Below are positions 1-7,853 of a stretch of 64,000 bases of DNA, piece after piece (position 1 is the first letter of the stretch; each line of letters begins with the position of its first letter). A program made the translations under genes and the position numbers. The stretch lies in contig JASBVM010000023.1 of the NCBI GenBank assembly GCA_029961055.1, forward strand, positions 62,001-126,000. The letters are read 5' to 3'. The DNA is from Bacillota bacterium (lineage in GTDB: Bacteria; Bacillota; Sulfobacillia; JAIMAT01). Below the pieces are notes generated by a model. That model searched no databases and had not been told where the DNA came from. It saw only the letters and a program-made list of their open reading frames with translations.

Positions 1-108
1 CCCTTCCCCGCGCGCCCCGCCTCGCGCACCCCGCAATCCCCTTCCTGGTGGCGAAAGATCGCCCGAGGCGGCAATTCCTCGCCCTGCCGGCCAGGGCTAC
101 GTTGGCCT

Positions 109-117
109 GGGAGGAGG
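109..117 (+). promoter_or_regulatory. Ribosome binding site that decides the korD start
   Basis: GGGAGGAGG lies 8 bases before a TTG at 126. The frame is open back to the window edge and an in-frame GTG exists at 48, but that GTG has no Shine-Dalgarno sequence before it. This site is why the shorter 76-residue ferredoxin is preferred. Confidence 0.6.
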
Positions 118-125
118 CGAGGCGG

Positions 126-356
126 TTGCATCGCGTGCTTTTCGACTCGGAGCGCTGCAAGGGCTGCGGGCTCTGCGTCGACGCCTGCCCGGAGGCGGCC
201 TTGGCCCAGCGGGAGGAGAGCAACCGCATGGGCTATCGTCCGGCCTACCTGGCGAGACCCGAGAAGTGCGTCAGCTGCGGGCTCTGCGGCGTCATCTGCC
301 CGGACCTGGTGATCCGCGTCTACCGCCCGGCGGAAGCGACGGTGCCCGCGCGCTGA
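126..356 (+). CDS. korD: 2-oxoacid:ferredoxin oxidoreductase, delta (2x[4Fe-4S] ferredoxin) subunit
   Basis: Small ferredoxin subunit that passes electrons from the TPP enzyme to soluble ferredoxin. Two classical CxxCxxCxxxC clusters are visible, at residues 11-21 and 48-58. The TTG start gives 76 residues, close to the usual length of KorD/OorD subunits. A start at GTG 48 would add 26 arginine-rich residues, and the frame stays open to the window edge, so a longer form cannot be excluded. It is first in a run of four same-strand genes in the order D-A-B-C, as in the oorDABC operons of epsilonproteobacteria. The family is clear; the exact 2-oxoacid used is not. Confidence 0.85.
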   Translation: MHRVLFDSERCKGCGLCVDACPEAALAQREESNRMGYRPAYLARPEKCVSCGLCGVICPDLVIRVYRPAEATVPAR

Positions 357-392
357 GCCCGGTGCAGGGGGCCCCAGGGGGGAGGAAAGACC

Positions 393-1487
393 GTGGGCGA
401 ACGCGAGTTGACGAAGGGGAACGAGGCGATGGCGGAGGCGGCCATCCGCGCCGGCTGCCGCTACTTCTTCGGTTACCCCATCACGCCGCAGAGCGAGCTC
501 CTGGAGTACATGGCCAAGCACCTGGAGGAGCACGGAGGGGTCTTCCTTCAGGCCGAGAGCGAGGTCTCGGCCATCAACATGGTCTACGGCGCGGCCGGGG
601 CGGGCGCGCGGGTCATGACCGCCACCTCCAGCCCCGGCTTCTCGCTGATGCAGGAGGGGCTCTCCTACCTGGCCGGCGCCGAGCTGCCGGCGGTCGTGGT
701 CGACGTGGTCCGGGGCGGCCCGGGACTGGGCGGCCTCCAGCCGGCCCAGTCCGACTACTTCCAGGCGACGAAGGGCGGCGGCCACGGCGACTACCGGCTG
801 ATCGTCCTCGCACCCTCCAGCCCGCAGGAGGCGGCCGACCTGGTCTACGAAGCCTTCGACCTGGCCGACCGCTACCGGAACGTGGTCCTGATCCTGGCCG
901 ACAGCATCCTGGCCCAGGCGATGGAGCCGGTGGAGCTGCCGCCGGCCCGGAGCCTGGAGAGCCTCCCCCCCAAGCCCTGGGCGACGGTGGGGAGGGGGGC
1001 GGGGCGGCGCGAGCCCAACGTGGTCCACTCGCTCTACCTGGCGCCCGAGGACCTCTGGGCGCACAACCAGAGGCTCCAGGCCAAGTACCGGCGGATCGAG
1101 GCGGAGGAGACGCGCTGGGAGGAGCGGGAGGCGGAGGACGCCGACTGGCTGGTGGTCGCCTACGGCAGCATGGCCCGCATCGCCCTGGCGGCCATCCGGC
1201 AGCTGCGGCGCCAGGGCCTCCGGGTCGGTCTCTTCCGGCCGATCACCCTCTGGCCCTTCCCCTCGCGGGCGCTGGCCCGCCGGGCCGCCTCCGTGCGCGG
1301 CATCCTCGCCATGGAGATGAGCGCCGGCCAGATGGTGGAGGACGTCCGCCTGGCCGTGGAGGGCGCGGTCCCCGTCCGCTTCTTCGGCAAGACCGGCGGC
1401 GTCGTCCCCGAGGTGGAGGAGGCGACGGAGGCGGTCCGCCGGATGGCGGCCGAAGCGGCGCCGCATCCGGTGCGCCCCGGCCGCTGA
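393..1487 (+). CDS. korA: 2-oxoacid:ferredoxin oxidoreductase, alpha subunit (KorA/VorB type)
   Basis: Pyrimidine-binding half of a TPP-dependent 2-oxoacid:ferredoxin oxidoreductase, which oxidatively decarboxylates a 2-oxoacid to acyl-CoA and reduced ferredoxin in the cytoplasm. The GYPITPQSE motif at residues 27-35 and the [16 protein letters not shown] and [11 protein letters not shown] segments mark the substrate and thiamine domain; a transketolase C-terminal-like domain covers roughly residues 240-345. The length of 364 residues is that of free-standing KorA/VorB, not of KorA fused to a gamma domain. The GTG start follows GGAGG by 7 bases. KorA (2-oxoglutarate) and VorB (branched-chain 2-oxoacids) are hard to separate by eye; the D-A-B-C order slightly favours the 2-oxoglutarate type. 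Confidence 0.88.
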   Translation: MGERELTKGNEAMAEAAIRAGCRYFFGYPITPQSELLEYMAKHLEEHGGVFLQAESEVSAINMVYGAAGAGARVMTATSSPGFSLMQEGLSYLAGAELPAVVVDVVRGGPGLGGLQPAQSDYFQATKGGGHGDYRLIVLAPSSPQEAADLVYEAFDLADRYRNVVLILADSILAQAMEPVELPPARSLESLPPKPWATVGRGAGRREPNVVHSLYLAPEDLWAHNQRLQAKYRRIEAEETRWEEREAEDADWLVVAYGSMARIALAAIRQLRRQGLRVGLFRPITLWPFPSRALARRAASVRGILAMEMSAGQMVEDVRLAVEGAVPVRFFGKTGGVVPEVEEATEAVRRMAAEAAPHPVRPGR

Positions 1488-1515
1488 GCGGGGCCGGAAG
1501 GGAGGAGGCATCCCC

Positions 1516-2277
1516 ATGAGCATCACCCTGCGCCCGGTCTTCGAGCCGACGCGGGCCCTGCGACCCGATGCGGTCACCCACTACTGCCCCGGCTGCACCC
1601 ATGGCGTGGCCCACCGGCTGGTGGGCGAGGTGCTGGAGGAGCTGGGTCTCCTGGAGCGGACCGTGGGCGTCGCCTCCGTAGGCTGCTCGGTCCTGGCCTA
1701 CAAGTACTTCCTGGTGGACATGCAGGAGGCGGCGCACGGCCGCGCGCCGGCGGTGGCGACGGCGATCAAGCGGGTGCTCCCGGACCGGGTGGTCTTCGCC
1801 TACCAGGGCGACGGCGACCTGGCCGCCATCGGCACGGCCGAGATCGTCCACGCGGCGGCACGCGGCGAGAACATCACCGTCCTCTTCATCAACAACGCCA
1901 ACTACGGCATGACCAGCGGCCAGATGGCGCCCACCACCCTGGTGGGCCAGCGGACGACCACCACCCCCCTGGGCCGCGACCCGGTCAAGGCCGGCCACCC
2001 CATCCGCGTGGCGGAGCTGCTGAACGCGCTGGACGGGCCGGCCTACATCGCCCGCGGCTCCCTTCACGACACGGCCCACATCCTCCAGGCCAAGCGCTAC
2101 ATCCGCAAGGCCTTCCAGGCGCAGCTGGAGCGGCGGGGCTTCAGCCTTGTGGAACTGCTTTCCAGCTGCCCGACCAACTGGGGGCTCGAACCGGTGGAGG
2201 CGCTCCACTTCATCCGCGACCGGATGGTCCCGCACTACCCGCTGGGCGAGTTCCGCAAGCCGGAGGGGGTGCGCTGA
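1516..2277 (+). CDS. korB: 2-oxoacid:ferredoxin oxidoreductase, beta (TPP-binding) subunit
   Basis: Carries the thiamine diphosphate pyrophosphate-binding site. CPGC at residues 24-27 is the usual start of the family, GDGDLAAIG begins near residue 98, and the paired asparagines of [13 protein letters not shown] complete the Mg-TPP motif. The TSGQ sequence is typical of ferredoxin-linked beta subunits. At 253 residues it is slightly short but complete. ATG follows a strong GGGAGGAGG. It sits between alpha and gamma with gaps of 28 bases and 1 base, so co-translation is likely. Confidence 0.9.
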   Translation: MSITLRPVFEPTRALRPDAVTHYCPGCTHGVAHRLVGEVLEELGLLERTVGVASVGCSVLAYKYFLVDMQEAAHGRAPAVATAIKRVLPDRVVFAYQGDGDLAAIGTAEIVHAAARGENITVLFINNANYGMTSGQMAPTTLVGQRTTTTPLGRDPVKAGHPIRVAELLNALDGPAYIARGSLHDTAHILQAKRYIRKAFQAQLERRGFSLVELLSSCPTNWGLEPVEALHFIRDRMVPHYPLGEFRKPEGVR

Positions 2278-2278
2278 G

Positions 2279-2824
2279 ATGGAGCAGACGCTGGTCGTCG
2301 CGGGCTTCGGCGGACAGGGGGTGCTCAGCCTGGGGATGATCATCGCCCGCGCCGGCATGAGCGAGGGCTACGAGGTCTCCTGGCTGCCTTCCTACGGCCC
2401 TGAGCAGCGGGGCGGAACCGCCAACTGCCACGTGATCCTCTCGGACGAGCCGGTGGCCTGCCCGCTGGTGGGCCACCCGCAGACGTTGATCGCCTTCAAC
2501 CTGCCCTCGCTCCTCAAGTTCGCCGGCCGGGTCCAGCCGGGCGGCGAGATCCTGGCGGAGGCCGGCCTGGAGCCGGCGGTGGAGCGGCAGGACGTCCGTC
2601 TCCTCGCCGTCCCCGCGCTGGAGGAAGCCCACCGGCTGGGCGAGCCCCGCGTCGCCAACATGGTGATGCTGGGCGCCTGGCTGGAGCTCCACCCGATCCT
2701 GAGCCAGGCGGCCGTCGAGGACGCCCTCCCGCGGGTGATCTCCAAGCGCCACCACGACCTTCTGCCTCTCGACCTGGGGGCGATCCGGGCCGGGCGACGC
2801 CTGGCCGCGATGGCCAGGGCCTGA
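2279..2824 (+). CDS. korC: 2-oxoacid:ferredoxin oxidoreductase, gamma subunit
   Basis: Rossmann-like gamma domain of the oxidoreductase, here a separate 181-residue protein. GFGGQGVLSLG near residues 9-19 and the PSYGPEQRGG segment with TANCHVILSD are hallmark motifs. The ATG starts one base after the korB stop, so translation is probably coupled. A strong hairpin terminator follows, which makes this the last gene of the operon. Together with korD, korA and korB it makes a complete four-subunit enzyme. Confidence 0.88.
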   Translation: MEQTLVVAGFGGQGVLSLGMIIARAGMSEGYEVSWLPSYGPEQRGGTANCHVILSDEPVACPLVGHPQTLIAFNLPSLLKFAGRVQPGGEILAEAGLEPAVERQDVRLLAVPALEEAHRLGEPRVANMVMLGAWLELHPILSQAAVEDALPRVISKRHHDLLPLDLGAIRAGRRLAAMARA

Positions 2825-2854
2825 GCCCGGGGCCGGGGAGGAAGCGCCGTACAA

Positions 2855-2890
2855 CGGGCTCCCGGAGATCGCCCCGGGAGCCCGCTGTTC
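2855..2890 (+). terminator. Rho-independent terminator of korDABC
   Basis: A perfect 11-bp stem (2855-2865 with 2874-2884, arm CGGGCTCCCGG) and an 8-base loop are followed by a pyrimidine-rich CTGTTCTTC. It lies 30 bases after the korC stop. Confidence 0.75.
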
Positions 2891-2987
2891 TTCGGCTCTT
2901 CCGCCCGTTCGGTCCGATGGGCGCCGGGCGCCGGCCGGCCGGTCGCAACTCCGGCCGCGCGGGCGGGAAGACTGGGGGACGGGGTGG

Positions 2988-3458
2988 GTGAGGGTGGCGG
3001 TGGGCATCGGCCCAGGCGGCGAAGAGCCGCTCCGCCTCGAGCTGCTGGACGACCGGAGCGGCTGGCTGGAGTGGCAGGGCGCGCGGCTGGAGTGCCGGCT
3101 GGAGGACGGCGAGGTGCGGGTCCGGCTCCCCTTCCAGGTGGACCGCCCGCTCCTCGCCCGGCTCCTCTCGGAGCGCGGCTTCGCGGTGGAGCCGGATCCG
3201 CAGGGACGGAGCGACAGCCAGGCGTGGGGACTCCAGTTCGACGTGGAGGGCTACTACCCGTACCGCGTGGCGCCGGCCCCGGACCACCCGGCTGCGACCT
3301 GGTTCAGCTTCCCACCGCCCGACTACCGCGAGGGCGGCCGCCTCCTGGCGAGCACGGAGGTGCCTGGCGGCGGCTACGAGCCGATCCTCGGCCCCGGCAC
3401 GGCTGCCGAGGTGAAGCGCTGGCTGCCCGTGCTGCTGGAGGCGCGTCATCCGTATTGA
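2988..3458 (+). CDS. Hypothetical protein, 156 residues
   Basis: I do not recognise a family. The protein is soluble, acidic and has no signal peptide or membrane segment. It holds alternating short beta-like stretches (residues 1-60), an aromatic middle with GYYPYRV and TWFSFPPPDYR, and a short helical end. The start used is GTG; a second GTG lies 6 bases further on. It stands alone after the kor terminator and before a gene on the other strand. Codon use is like its neighbours, which supports a real gene; no function can be proposed. Confidence 0.6.
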   Translation: MRVAVGIGPGGEEPLRLELLDDRSGWLEWQGARLECRLEDGEVRVRLPFQVDRPLLARLLSERGFAVEPDPQGRSDSQAWGLQFDVEGYYPYRVAPAPDHPAATWFSFPPPDYREGGRLLASTEVPGGGYEPILGPGTAAEVKRWLPVLLEARHPY

Positions 3459-3585
3459 GGCCATGGACGCCGGGGGATTGCGGTGGTGGCGGTCGGAGAG
3501 CTGTCGCACCGCCGGGAGGAGGCTCCGAGGGACCGGGGACGGCCCGCCGGGTATGCCCGTCCACACTTCCCATAAGGTGCATTAT

Positions 3586-3615
3586 GTAAACAAAGGAAGG
3601 AGGGGACTCCCCTCC
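3586..3615 (-). terminator. Terminator of the pseudouridine synthase-thioesterase operon
   Basis: A 7-bp GGAGGGG/CCCCTCC stem with a 3-base loop (3599-3615) is followed on the minus strand by TTCCTTTGTTTAC. It begins 7 bases after the thioesterase stop. An AT-rich CATAA-N6-TTATG inverted repeat lies next to it at 3571-3586. Confidence 0.6.
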
Positions 3616-3621
3616 CACGGC

Positions 3622-4167
3622 TCACGACCTGCGGTTCTGCGCGCGCGCGGCCTGCCGCGCCAGGCGCTCGCGATGGCGCGCCTCGCCGGCGGCGAAGCGC
3701 TCCCGGTCCTCCTCGGTCGCCAGCTCCAGCGGCGGGACCGGGGCCGGCCGCCGGTTCTCGTCCAGGGCCACGTAGGTCAGATACGCGGTCGTGGTCAGGA
3801 GCCGCTTGTCCGCCAGCAGATCCTCGGACCAGACGGTCACCTCGACCTCCATGGAGGTGCGGCCGACCCAGTTGAGCCGCGCCTCCAGCACCACGGCCTG
3901 GCCGACAGGAAGAGGCTGGTGGAAGACCACCTCGTCCATGGCCACGGTGACCACGGGCCGGTGCGCGTGGCGCATGGCGCAGATCCCGCCCACCTCGTCC
4001 ATGAGGTAGAGGAGCCGGCCGCCGTGCATGACGCCCAGCGCGTTGGCGTCCGACGGCTCCACCATCAGCACCAGCTCGGAAGCGGAAGCCTCGGGCGGGC
4101 GCGGTTCGCCCGGGTCCGGCGCCATGGCGCCGGGGTCGTCGTCGCGGTCAGACTGCGCGGAGTCCAT
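3622..4167 (-). CDS. Acyl-CoA thioesterase, hotdog fold (YciA/BACH type)
   Basis: Hydrolyses acyl-CoA to free acid and CoA in the cytoplasm. A single hotdog domain spans about residues 28-145. ANALGVMHGGRLLYLMDEVG holds the central helix and the conserved histidine-glycine-glycine and aspartate of this group, and VTVAMDEVVFHQPLPVGQ is also typical. The last 35 residues are charged and probably helical. ATG follows AAGGAGG. The start overlaps the end of the upstream pseudouridine synthase by 20 bases, so the two are co-transcribed although their functions seem unrelated. The substrate chain length cannot be read from the sequence. Confidence 0.85.
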   Translation of the reverse strand: MDSAQSDRDDDPGAMAPDPGEPRPPEASASELVLMVEPSDANALGVMHGGRLLYLMDEVGGICAMRHAHRPVVTVAMDEVVFHQPLPVGQAVVLEARLNWVGRTSMEVEVTVWSEDLLADKRLLTTTAYLTYVALDENRRPAPVPPLELATEEDRERFAAGEARHRERLARQAARAQNRRS

Positions 4168-5089
4168 GGAGAAGCCTCCTTCCTGAGGGTCCCGCCGCCT
4201 CCAGCCAGGGCTTCCAGGCGGCGGGCGGGGGCAGCCGGAAGCGGAGCGGGCGGCCGTCGAGCGGATGGCGGAAGGCGAGCTGCCAGGCGTGGAGCGCGAT
4301 GGCGCTCCCCTCGCCCGGCCAGCCGCGTTCCGCCCCGTAGAGCGCGTCGCCCAGGATGGGGCAGCCCGCCCAGGCGAGGTGGGCGCGGATCTGGTGGATC
4401 CGCCCCGTCTCGGGGCGGACCAGGAGGAGCGCCCACCCCTCCCCTGTTTGCATTATACGAAAACGCGTCCGGGCCCACCGCCCGCCGGCTCCCGCCAGGC
4501 GGCGCGCCGAGCCCGGCTGCCGGCTGAGCGGCGCCTCGACCAGGCGCGGAAGGGGCCGGCTCCCCGCCGGCGGCCACTGGGCGAGGGCCAGGTAGAAGCG
4601 GCTGAGACCGCAGCCGCCCGGCCCGGTCAGGCGGTCGTGGGCCAGCTGGCTGCGGGCGAAGAGGACGAGACCGCTGGTCACCCGGTCGATGCGGTGGACG
4701 GGGTGGATCCCCCTCCCCTCCCCCGCCCCCGCTCTCGCCAGGTGGGCGGCCACAGCGTTGGCCAGCGTGCCCGCGCGGACGCCGTGGGTGGGGTGCACCA
4801 CCTGCCCGGCCGGCTTTTGCACCAGCAGGAGCGCCGCATCCTCCCAGACCACCCGGAGGGGCAGCGCCTCCGGTTCCACCCGGCTCTCCTCGCGCGGAGG
4901 AAGCAGGCGGAGCCGGTCGCCCGCGCCCACCCGGTCGGGAGCGCGCAGCCGCTCCCATCGCCCTTCCTCGTCGCGGCGAAGGCGCAGGATCGCGCCGTCG
5001 CGCTTGAAGTGGCGGAAGAGGCGGAGCGAGAGGCCCAATCCGCTCCGCCAGAAGGTCTGGAGCGTGACCCCGTCCCATTCGGCTCCCAC
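4148..5089 (-). CDS. RluA-family RNA pseudouridine synthase
   Basis: Converts uridine to pseudouridine in rRNA or tRNA. The catalytic motif HRIDRVTSG at residues 132-140 contains the essential aspartate (135), and HPTHGVRAGTLANAV just before it is a family signature. The GRIHQIRAHL motif sits in the C-terminal third. The first 65 residues look like the degenerate S4-like RNA-binding part of RluD-type enzymes. The start is a GTG with a weak ribosome site, so the N-terminus is uncertain. Which RNA position is modified cannot be told. Confidence 0.88.
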   Translation of the reverse strand: MGAEWDGVTLQTFWRSGLGLSLRLFRHFKRDGAILRLRRDEEGRWERLRAPDRVGAGDRLRLLPPREESRVEPEALPLRVVWEDAALLLVQKPAGQVVHPTHGVRAGTLANAVAAHLARAGAGEGRGIHPVHRIDRVTSGLVLFARSQLAHDRLTGPGGCGLSRFYLALAQWPPAGSRPLPRLVEAPLSRQPGSARRLAGAGGRWARTRFRIMQTGEGWALLLVRPETGRIHQIRAHLAWAGCPILGDALYGAERGWPGEGSAIALHAWQLAFRHPLDGRPLRFRLPPPAAWKPWLEAAGPSGRRLLHGLRAV

Positions 5090-5201
5090 GGTTACCGCCA
5101 GCCCGCCACCGGGGATGCTCTCCAGCGGGTAGAGCCGACAGGGTCTCGGTCGAGTCAGCGCAGCCTCATCTCACGGGTATCGTAAGGAGGCGGGACGGGC
5201 G

Positions 5202-6470
5202 GTGCAAACGCGGGCGGGAGAGGCAGCCGGCAGGGGTGATCGGGTGGGCCGCCTGGACGTCCGTTCGGAGATCGGGCGGCTGGAACTGGTGATGGTCCAC
5301 CGGCCGGGCCGGGAGATCGAGAACCTGACGCCCGAGCGGCTCCATGCGCTCCTTTTCGAGGACATCCCCTACCTTCCCGCCATGCGGCGGGAGCACGACG
5401 CCTTCGTCCGCGTGCTCCGGCGGCACGGCGTCCGGGTGCTGTACGTGGAGGAGCTCCTCGCCGAGGTGCTGGCGGAGGCGGAGGTGCGCCGGCCCTTCAT
5501 CCGGGCGTTCCTCCGGGAGAGCGGCTACCCCCTGGACGACCCCTGGCAGGAGGAGGCGCGGCTGCTGGCGGACCATCTGGGCGAGCTGCCGGCGGCCGAG
5601 CTGGTGGAGGCGCTGGTGGGCGGCGTGCGGCGGAGCGAGCTTCCCGCCCTCTCGCGGCGGCGGCTGGTCGACCTCCTCGAGCCCTCCACCCCCTTCGTCC
5701 TCGAGCCGCTCCCCAACCTCTACTTCATGCGCGATCCGGCCGCCGTGGTGGGAGGCGGCGTGCTGGTCAGCCGGATGGCCAGCGAGGCGAGGCGCCGGGA
5801 GAGTCTCCTGCTGGAGGCGGTGGTCCGCCATCACCCGCTCTTCGCCCGGGGGGAGGTCCCCCGCTGGTACGAGCGGGACCTCCCCTACCCCGTCGAGGGT
5901 GGCGACATCCTGGTCCTCTCGCCCGAGACGGTGGCCATCGGCATGGGCGAGCGGACCGGCGCCAGGGCGGTGGAGACGGTGGCGGCCAGGCTCTTCGCCG
6001 CCGGGGTGGCGGGCAGGGTGCTGGCGGTGGAGCTTCCTCGCCACCGCGCCTTCATGCACCTGGACACGGTTCTGACCGTGGTCGCCCCGCGGCAGGTCGC
6101 TGTCCACCAAGTGGTGGTGGAGCGCGGCCTGCGCGTCTTCACGCTCCTCCCGGGCCGGGACGGCCGGCCGGAGGTGGCGCGGGTGGAGGGGCTCCGGAAG
6201 GCGCTGGAACGGGAGGTTGGCGGGGGGGTGGACCTGATCCCCACCGGCGGGAACGACCCCGTGGCCTCCGCCCGGGAGCAGTGGAACGACGGAGCGAACA
6301 CGCTGGCGCTGGAGCCGGGCCGGATCGTCGCCTACGAGCGGAACGAGATCTCGAACCGGGAGCTGGAGCGCCACGGCGTCCGGGTCGAGGTGATCCCCGG
6401 CGGCGAGCTCTCGCGGGGCCGGGGCGGGCCGCGCTGCATGACCATGCCCCTGCGCCGCGCCCCGCTCTGA
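5202..6470 (+). CDS. arcA: Arginine deiminase
   Basis: Hydrolyses L-arginine to citrulline and ammonia. The guanidine-modifying fold motifs are all there: LVMVHRPGREIENLTP near the start, YFMRDPAAVVGGG, VEGGDILVLS, a HLDTV histidine motif, and the nucleophilic cysteine (412) in GGPRCMTMPL at the C-terminus. The length of 422 residues is normal. AAGGAGG lies 11 bases before the GTG start. No ornithine transcarbamylase, carbamate kinase or arginine/ornithine antiporter is nearby, so either the rest of the pathway is elsewhere or arginine is used as a nitrogen source only. It diverges from the pseudouridine synthase. Confidence 0.92.
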   Translation: MQTRAGEAAGRGDRVGRLDVRSEIGRLELVMVHRPGREIENLTPERLHALLFEDIPYLPAMRREHDAFVRVLRRHGVRVLYVEELLAEVLAEAEVRRPFIRAFLRESGYPLDDPWQEEARLLADHLGELPAAELVEALVGGVRRSELPALSRRRLVDLLEPSTPFVLEPLPNLYFMRDPAAVVGGGVLVSRMASEARRRESLLLEAVVRHHPLFARGEVPRWYERDLPYPVEGGDILVLSPETVAIGMGERTGARAVETVAARLFAAGVAGRVLAVELPRHRAFMHLDTVLTVVAPRQVAVHQVVVERGLRVFTLLPGRDGRPEVARVEGLRKALEREVGGGVDLIPTGGNDPVASAREQWNDGANTLALEPGRIVAYERNEISNRELERHGVRVEVIPGGELSRGRGGPRCMTMPLRRAPL

Positions 6471-6545
6471 CGCCCGTGCCGGAACCCGCGCCGTGCGACG
6501 GATGCGGGGCTGGGGCGGCTCGCCTCCCCCGGCCTGCCCCGCCCG

Positions 6546-6564
6546 GCGGGGTCGTCGACCCCGC
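6546..6564. terminator. Hairpin between convergent genes
   Basis: A 7-bp GCGGGGT/ACCCCGC stem with a 5-base loop lies between the arcA stop and the stop of the leftward membrane-protein gene. It can serve both directions. No T-run is present, so its strength is uncertain. Confidence 0.4.
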
Positions 6565-7286
6565 TAGCCGCTCGCCTTTTGCGACGCCGTGCGGGGCGCC
6601 TGCCGCGCCGCCGATGCCAGGTTGATCACCACGAAGCCGACGTAGAGGACGACGAAGCCCAGGGCCATCAACGGCCAGAACCAGACCGGCTGGCCGAGGC
6701 GGGCCAGGGATCCGGCCGCGCCCAGGAGCACGGTCCCGGCGGCGATCAGCAGGTTCCCCTCCGCGAACGGGCCGCTGGCCTGCTTCCTGTGAAGCTCCCA
6801 GGCCGAGTAGAGGGCGAGCCCGGCCACCGCCACCAGGCCGAAGGTGTTGAGCAGGATGAGGTCGATCAGGGCGACGGGATTCTCCGTCAGGCGGAGCACC
6901 TCGGTCCCGGGGCCACCGTCCAGCCGCGCCACCGCGGCGGCGTCACCGGGGGTCAGGGCGAGCGCCACCGCCCCCACCAGCGAGAGAAGGAGGACCGCCA
7001 CCAGGAGCGGGCGCGCCCAGCGACCTCCGCGATCGTGGAGGTAGACGCTGCCCAGCCCCAGGTAGGCGGCCATCAGCATGGCGCCGAAGAGGTAGTAGAC
7101 GCGGAACCAGGCCAGGCTGCCCGTCTTCAGCGCCACCAGGTAGCCCAGGGCGCCCAGGAAGCCCATGGCCAGCGAGATGGTCCAGAGCAGCTGGTGGGGA
7201 CGCCGCCGTTCCAGGTACTGCCGGAGCGTGGCGGCGCCGAAGGCGGCGGAGACCACCGCCACCACCAGCGGGTAGATCAGGAGCAC
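6564..7286 (-). CDS. Seven-helix hypothetical membrane protein
   Basis: A 240-residue integral membrane protein with about seven hydrophobic helices: residues 1-20, 34-54, 62-82, 92-112, 136-160, 178-198 and 202-224. Basic residues after helix 1 and at the C-terminus suggest an outside N-terminus and a cytoplasmic tail. No metal ligands, transporter motifs or enzyme signature could be seen. It is monocistronic, between a convergent arcA and a lipoprotein gene. A three-copy 10-bp tandem repeat lies just upstream, where its promoter should be. Confidence 0.65.
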   Translation of the reverse strand: MLLIYPLVVAVVSAAFGAATLRQYLERRRPHQLLWTISLAMGFLGALGYLVALKTGSLAWFRVYYLFGAMLMAAYLGLGSVYLHDRGGRWARPLLVAVLLLSLVGAVALALTPGDAAAVARLDGGPGTEVLRLTENPVALIDLILLNTFGLVAVAGLALYSAWELHRKQASGPFAEGNLLIAAGTVLLGAAGSLARLGQPVWFWPLMALGFVVLYVGFVVINLASAARQAPRTASQKASG

Positions 7287-7330
7287 CTTCTCCGCCCCCT
7301 TCCGCCTTCCTGACCGGTATCGTAGCGCAA

Positions 7331-7360
7331 AGGGACGGAAAGGGACGGAAAGGGACGGAA
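7331..7360. repeat. Tandem repeat, 3 x 10 bp
   Basis: Three perfect copies of AGGGACGGAA in the gap between the membrane-protein start and the lipoprotein stop. The unit length is about one DNA helical turn, so the copies face the same side of the helix. Confidence 0.85.
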
Positions 7361-7371
7361 GGTTCGCGCAC

Positions 7372-7800
7372 TTACCGTCCGGCCGACTGCCTGCCCCCGC
7401 CTCCGCTCCCCTGCCTCGGCTCGACGATCAGGAGGCCTCGCATGGAGCGGCAGGGCTCCCCGCAGTCCAGGTCGTTCCGGATCGTGTAGGTGCCGGGACT
7501 CTCCGGGGTGAAGCGGATCTCGGAGTCCCCGCCCGCGGGCACCCGGGCCCGCAGCCCCAGACCCTCGACGCGGAAGCCGTAGGCGCGCTGGTCGTAGGCC
7601 TTGATCCGGATGCGGACGGGGGTGCCCGCGCGCACCCGGATCGTCCCGGGGTCGTAGTAGTAGGGATGGGCGGTCACCACGGTCCGCTGCTCCACGGGCA
7701 GCGAGGAGCACCCCCCCGCCGCGAGGAGCGCGGCGGGAAGAAGGGAGAGAAGCAGGGGCCTGAGAAGGGGCCGCGGAGCGTGCGGCTGCGAAGGCGGCAC
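7372..7800 (-). CDS. Cupredoxin-like lipoprotein
   Basis: Predicted lipoprotein anchored outside the membrane. An N-terminal hydrophobic stretch ends in a lipobox, LAAGGC, with the cysteine near residue 29. The following ~110 residues show a cupredoxin-like beta sandwich (VRAGTPVRIRIKA, FTPESPGTYTI). The end of the fold carries CGEPCRSM, a C-x3-C-x2-M arrangement that recalls the CuA loop of cytochrome oxidase subunit II but lacks its histidine. YGFRVEG has tyrosine where HGF is usual in copper-binding relatives. Copper binding is therefore doubtful. GTG follows GGGAGG by 8 bases. The next gene upstream is an aldehyde dehydrogenase, 53 bases away. Confidence 0.72.
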   Translation of the reverse strand: MPPSQPHAPRPLLRPLLLSLLPAALLAAGGCSSLPVEQRTVVTAHPYYYDPGTIRVRAGTPVRIRIKAYDQRAYGFRVEGLGLRARVPAGGDSEIRFTPESPGTYTIRNDLDCGEPCRSMRGLLIVEPRQGSGGGGRQSAGR

Positions 7801-7853
7801 GCGTTCCACCTCCCGCCCCAATCCCTTCCCCTGCTTCGCTCCCCTTATTCCGG

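Noticed and set aside
7331-7360. CRISPR array
   Set aside because: The unit is 10 bp, the copies are directly adjacent without spacers, and no cas gene is near.
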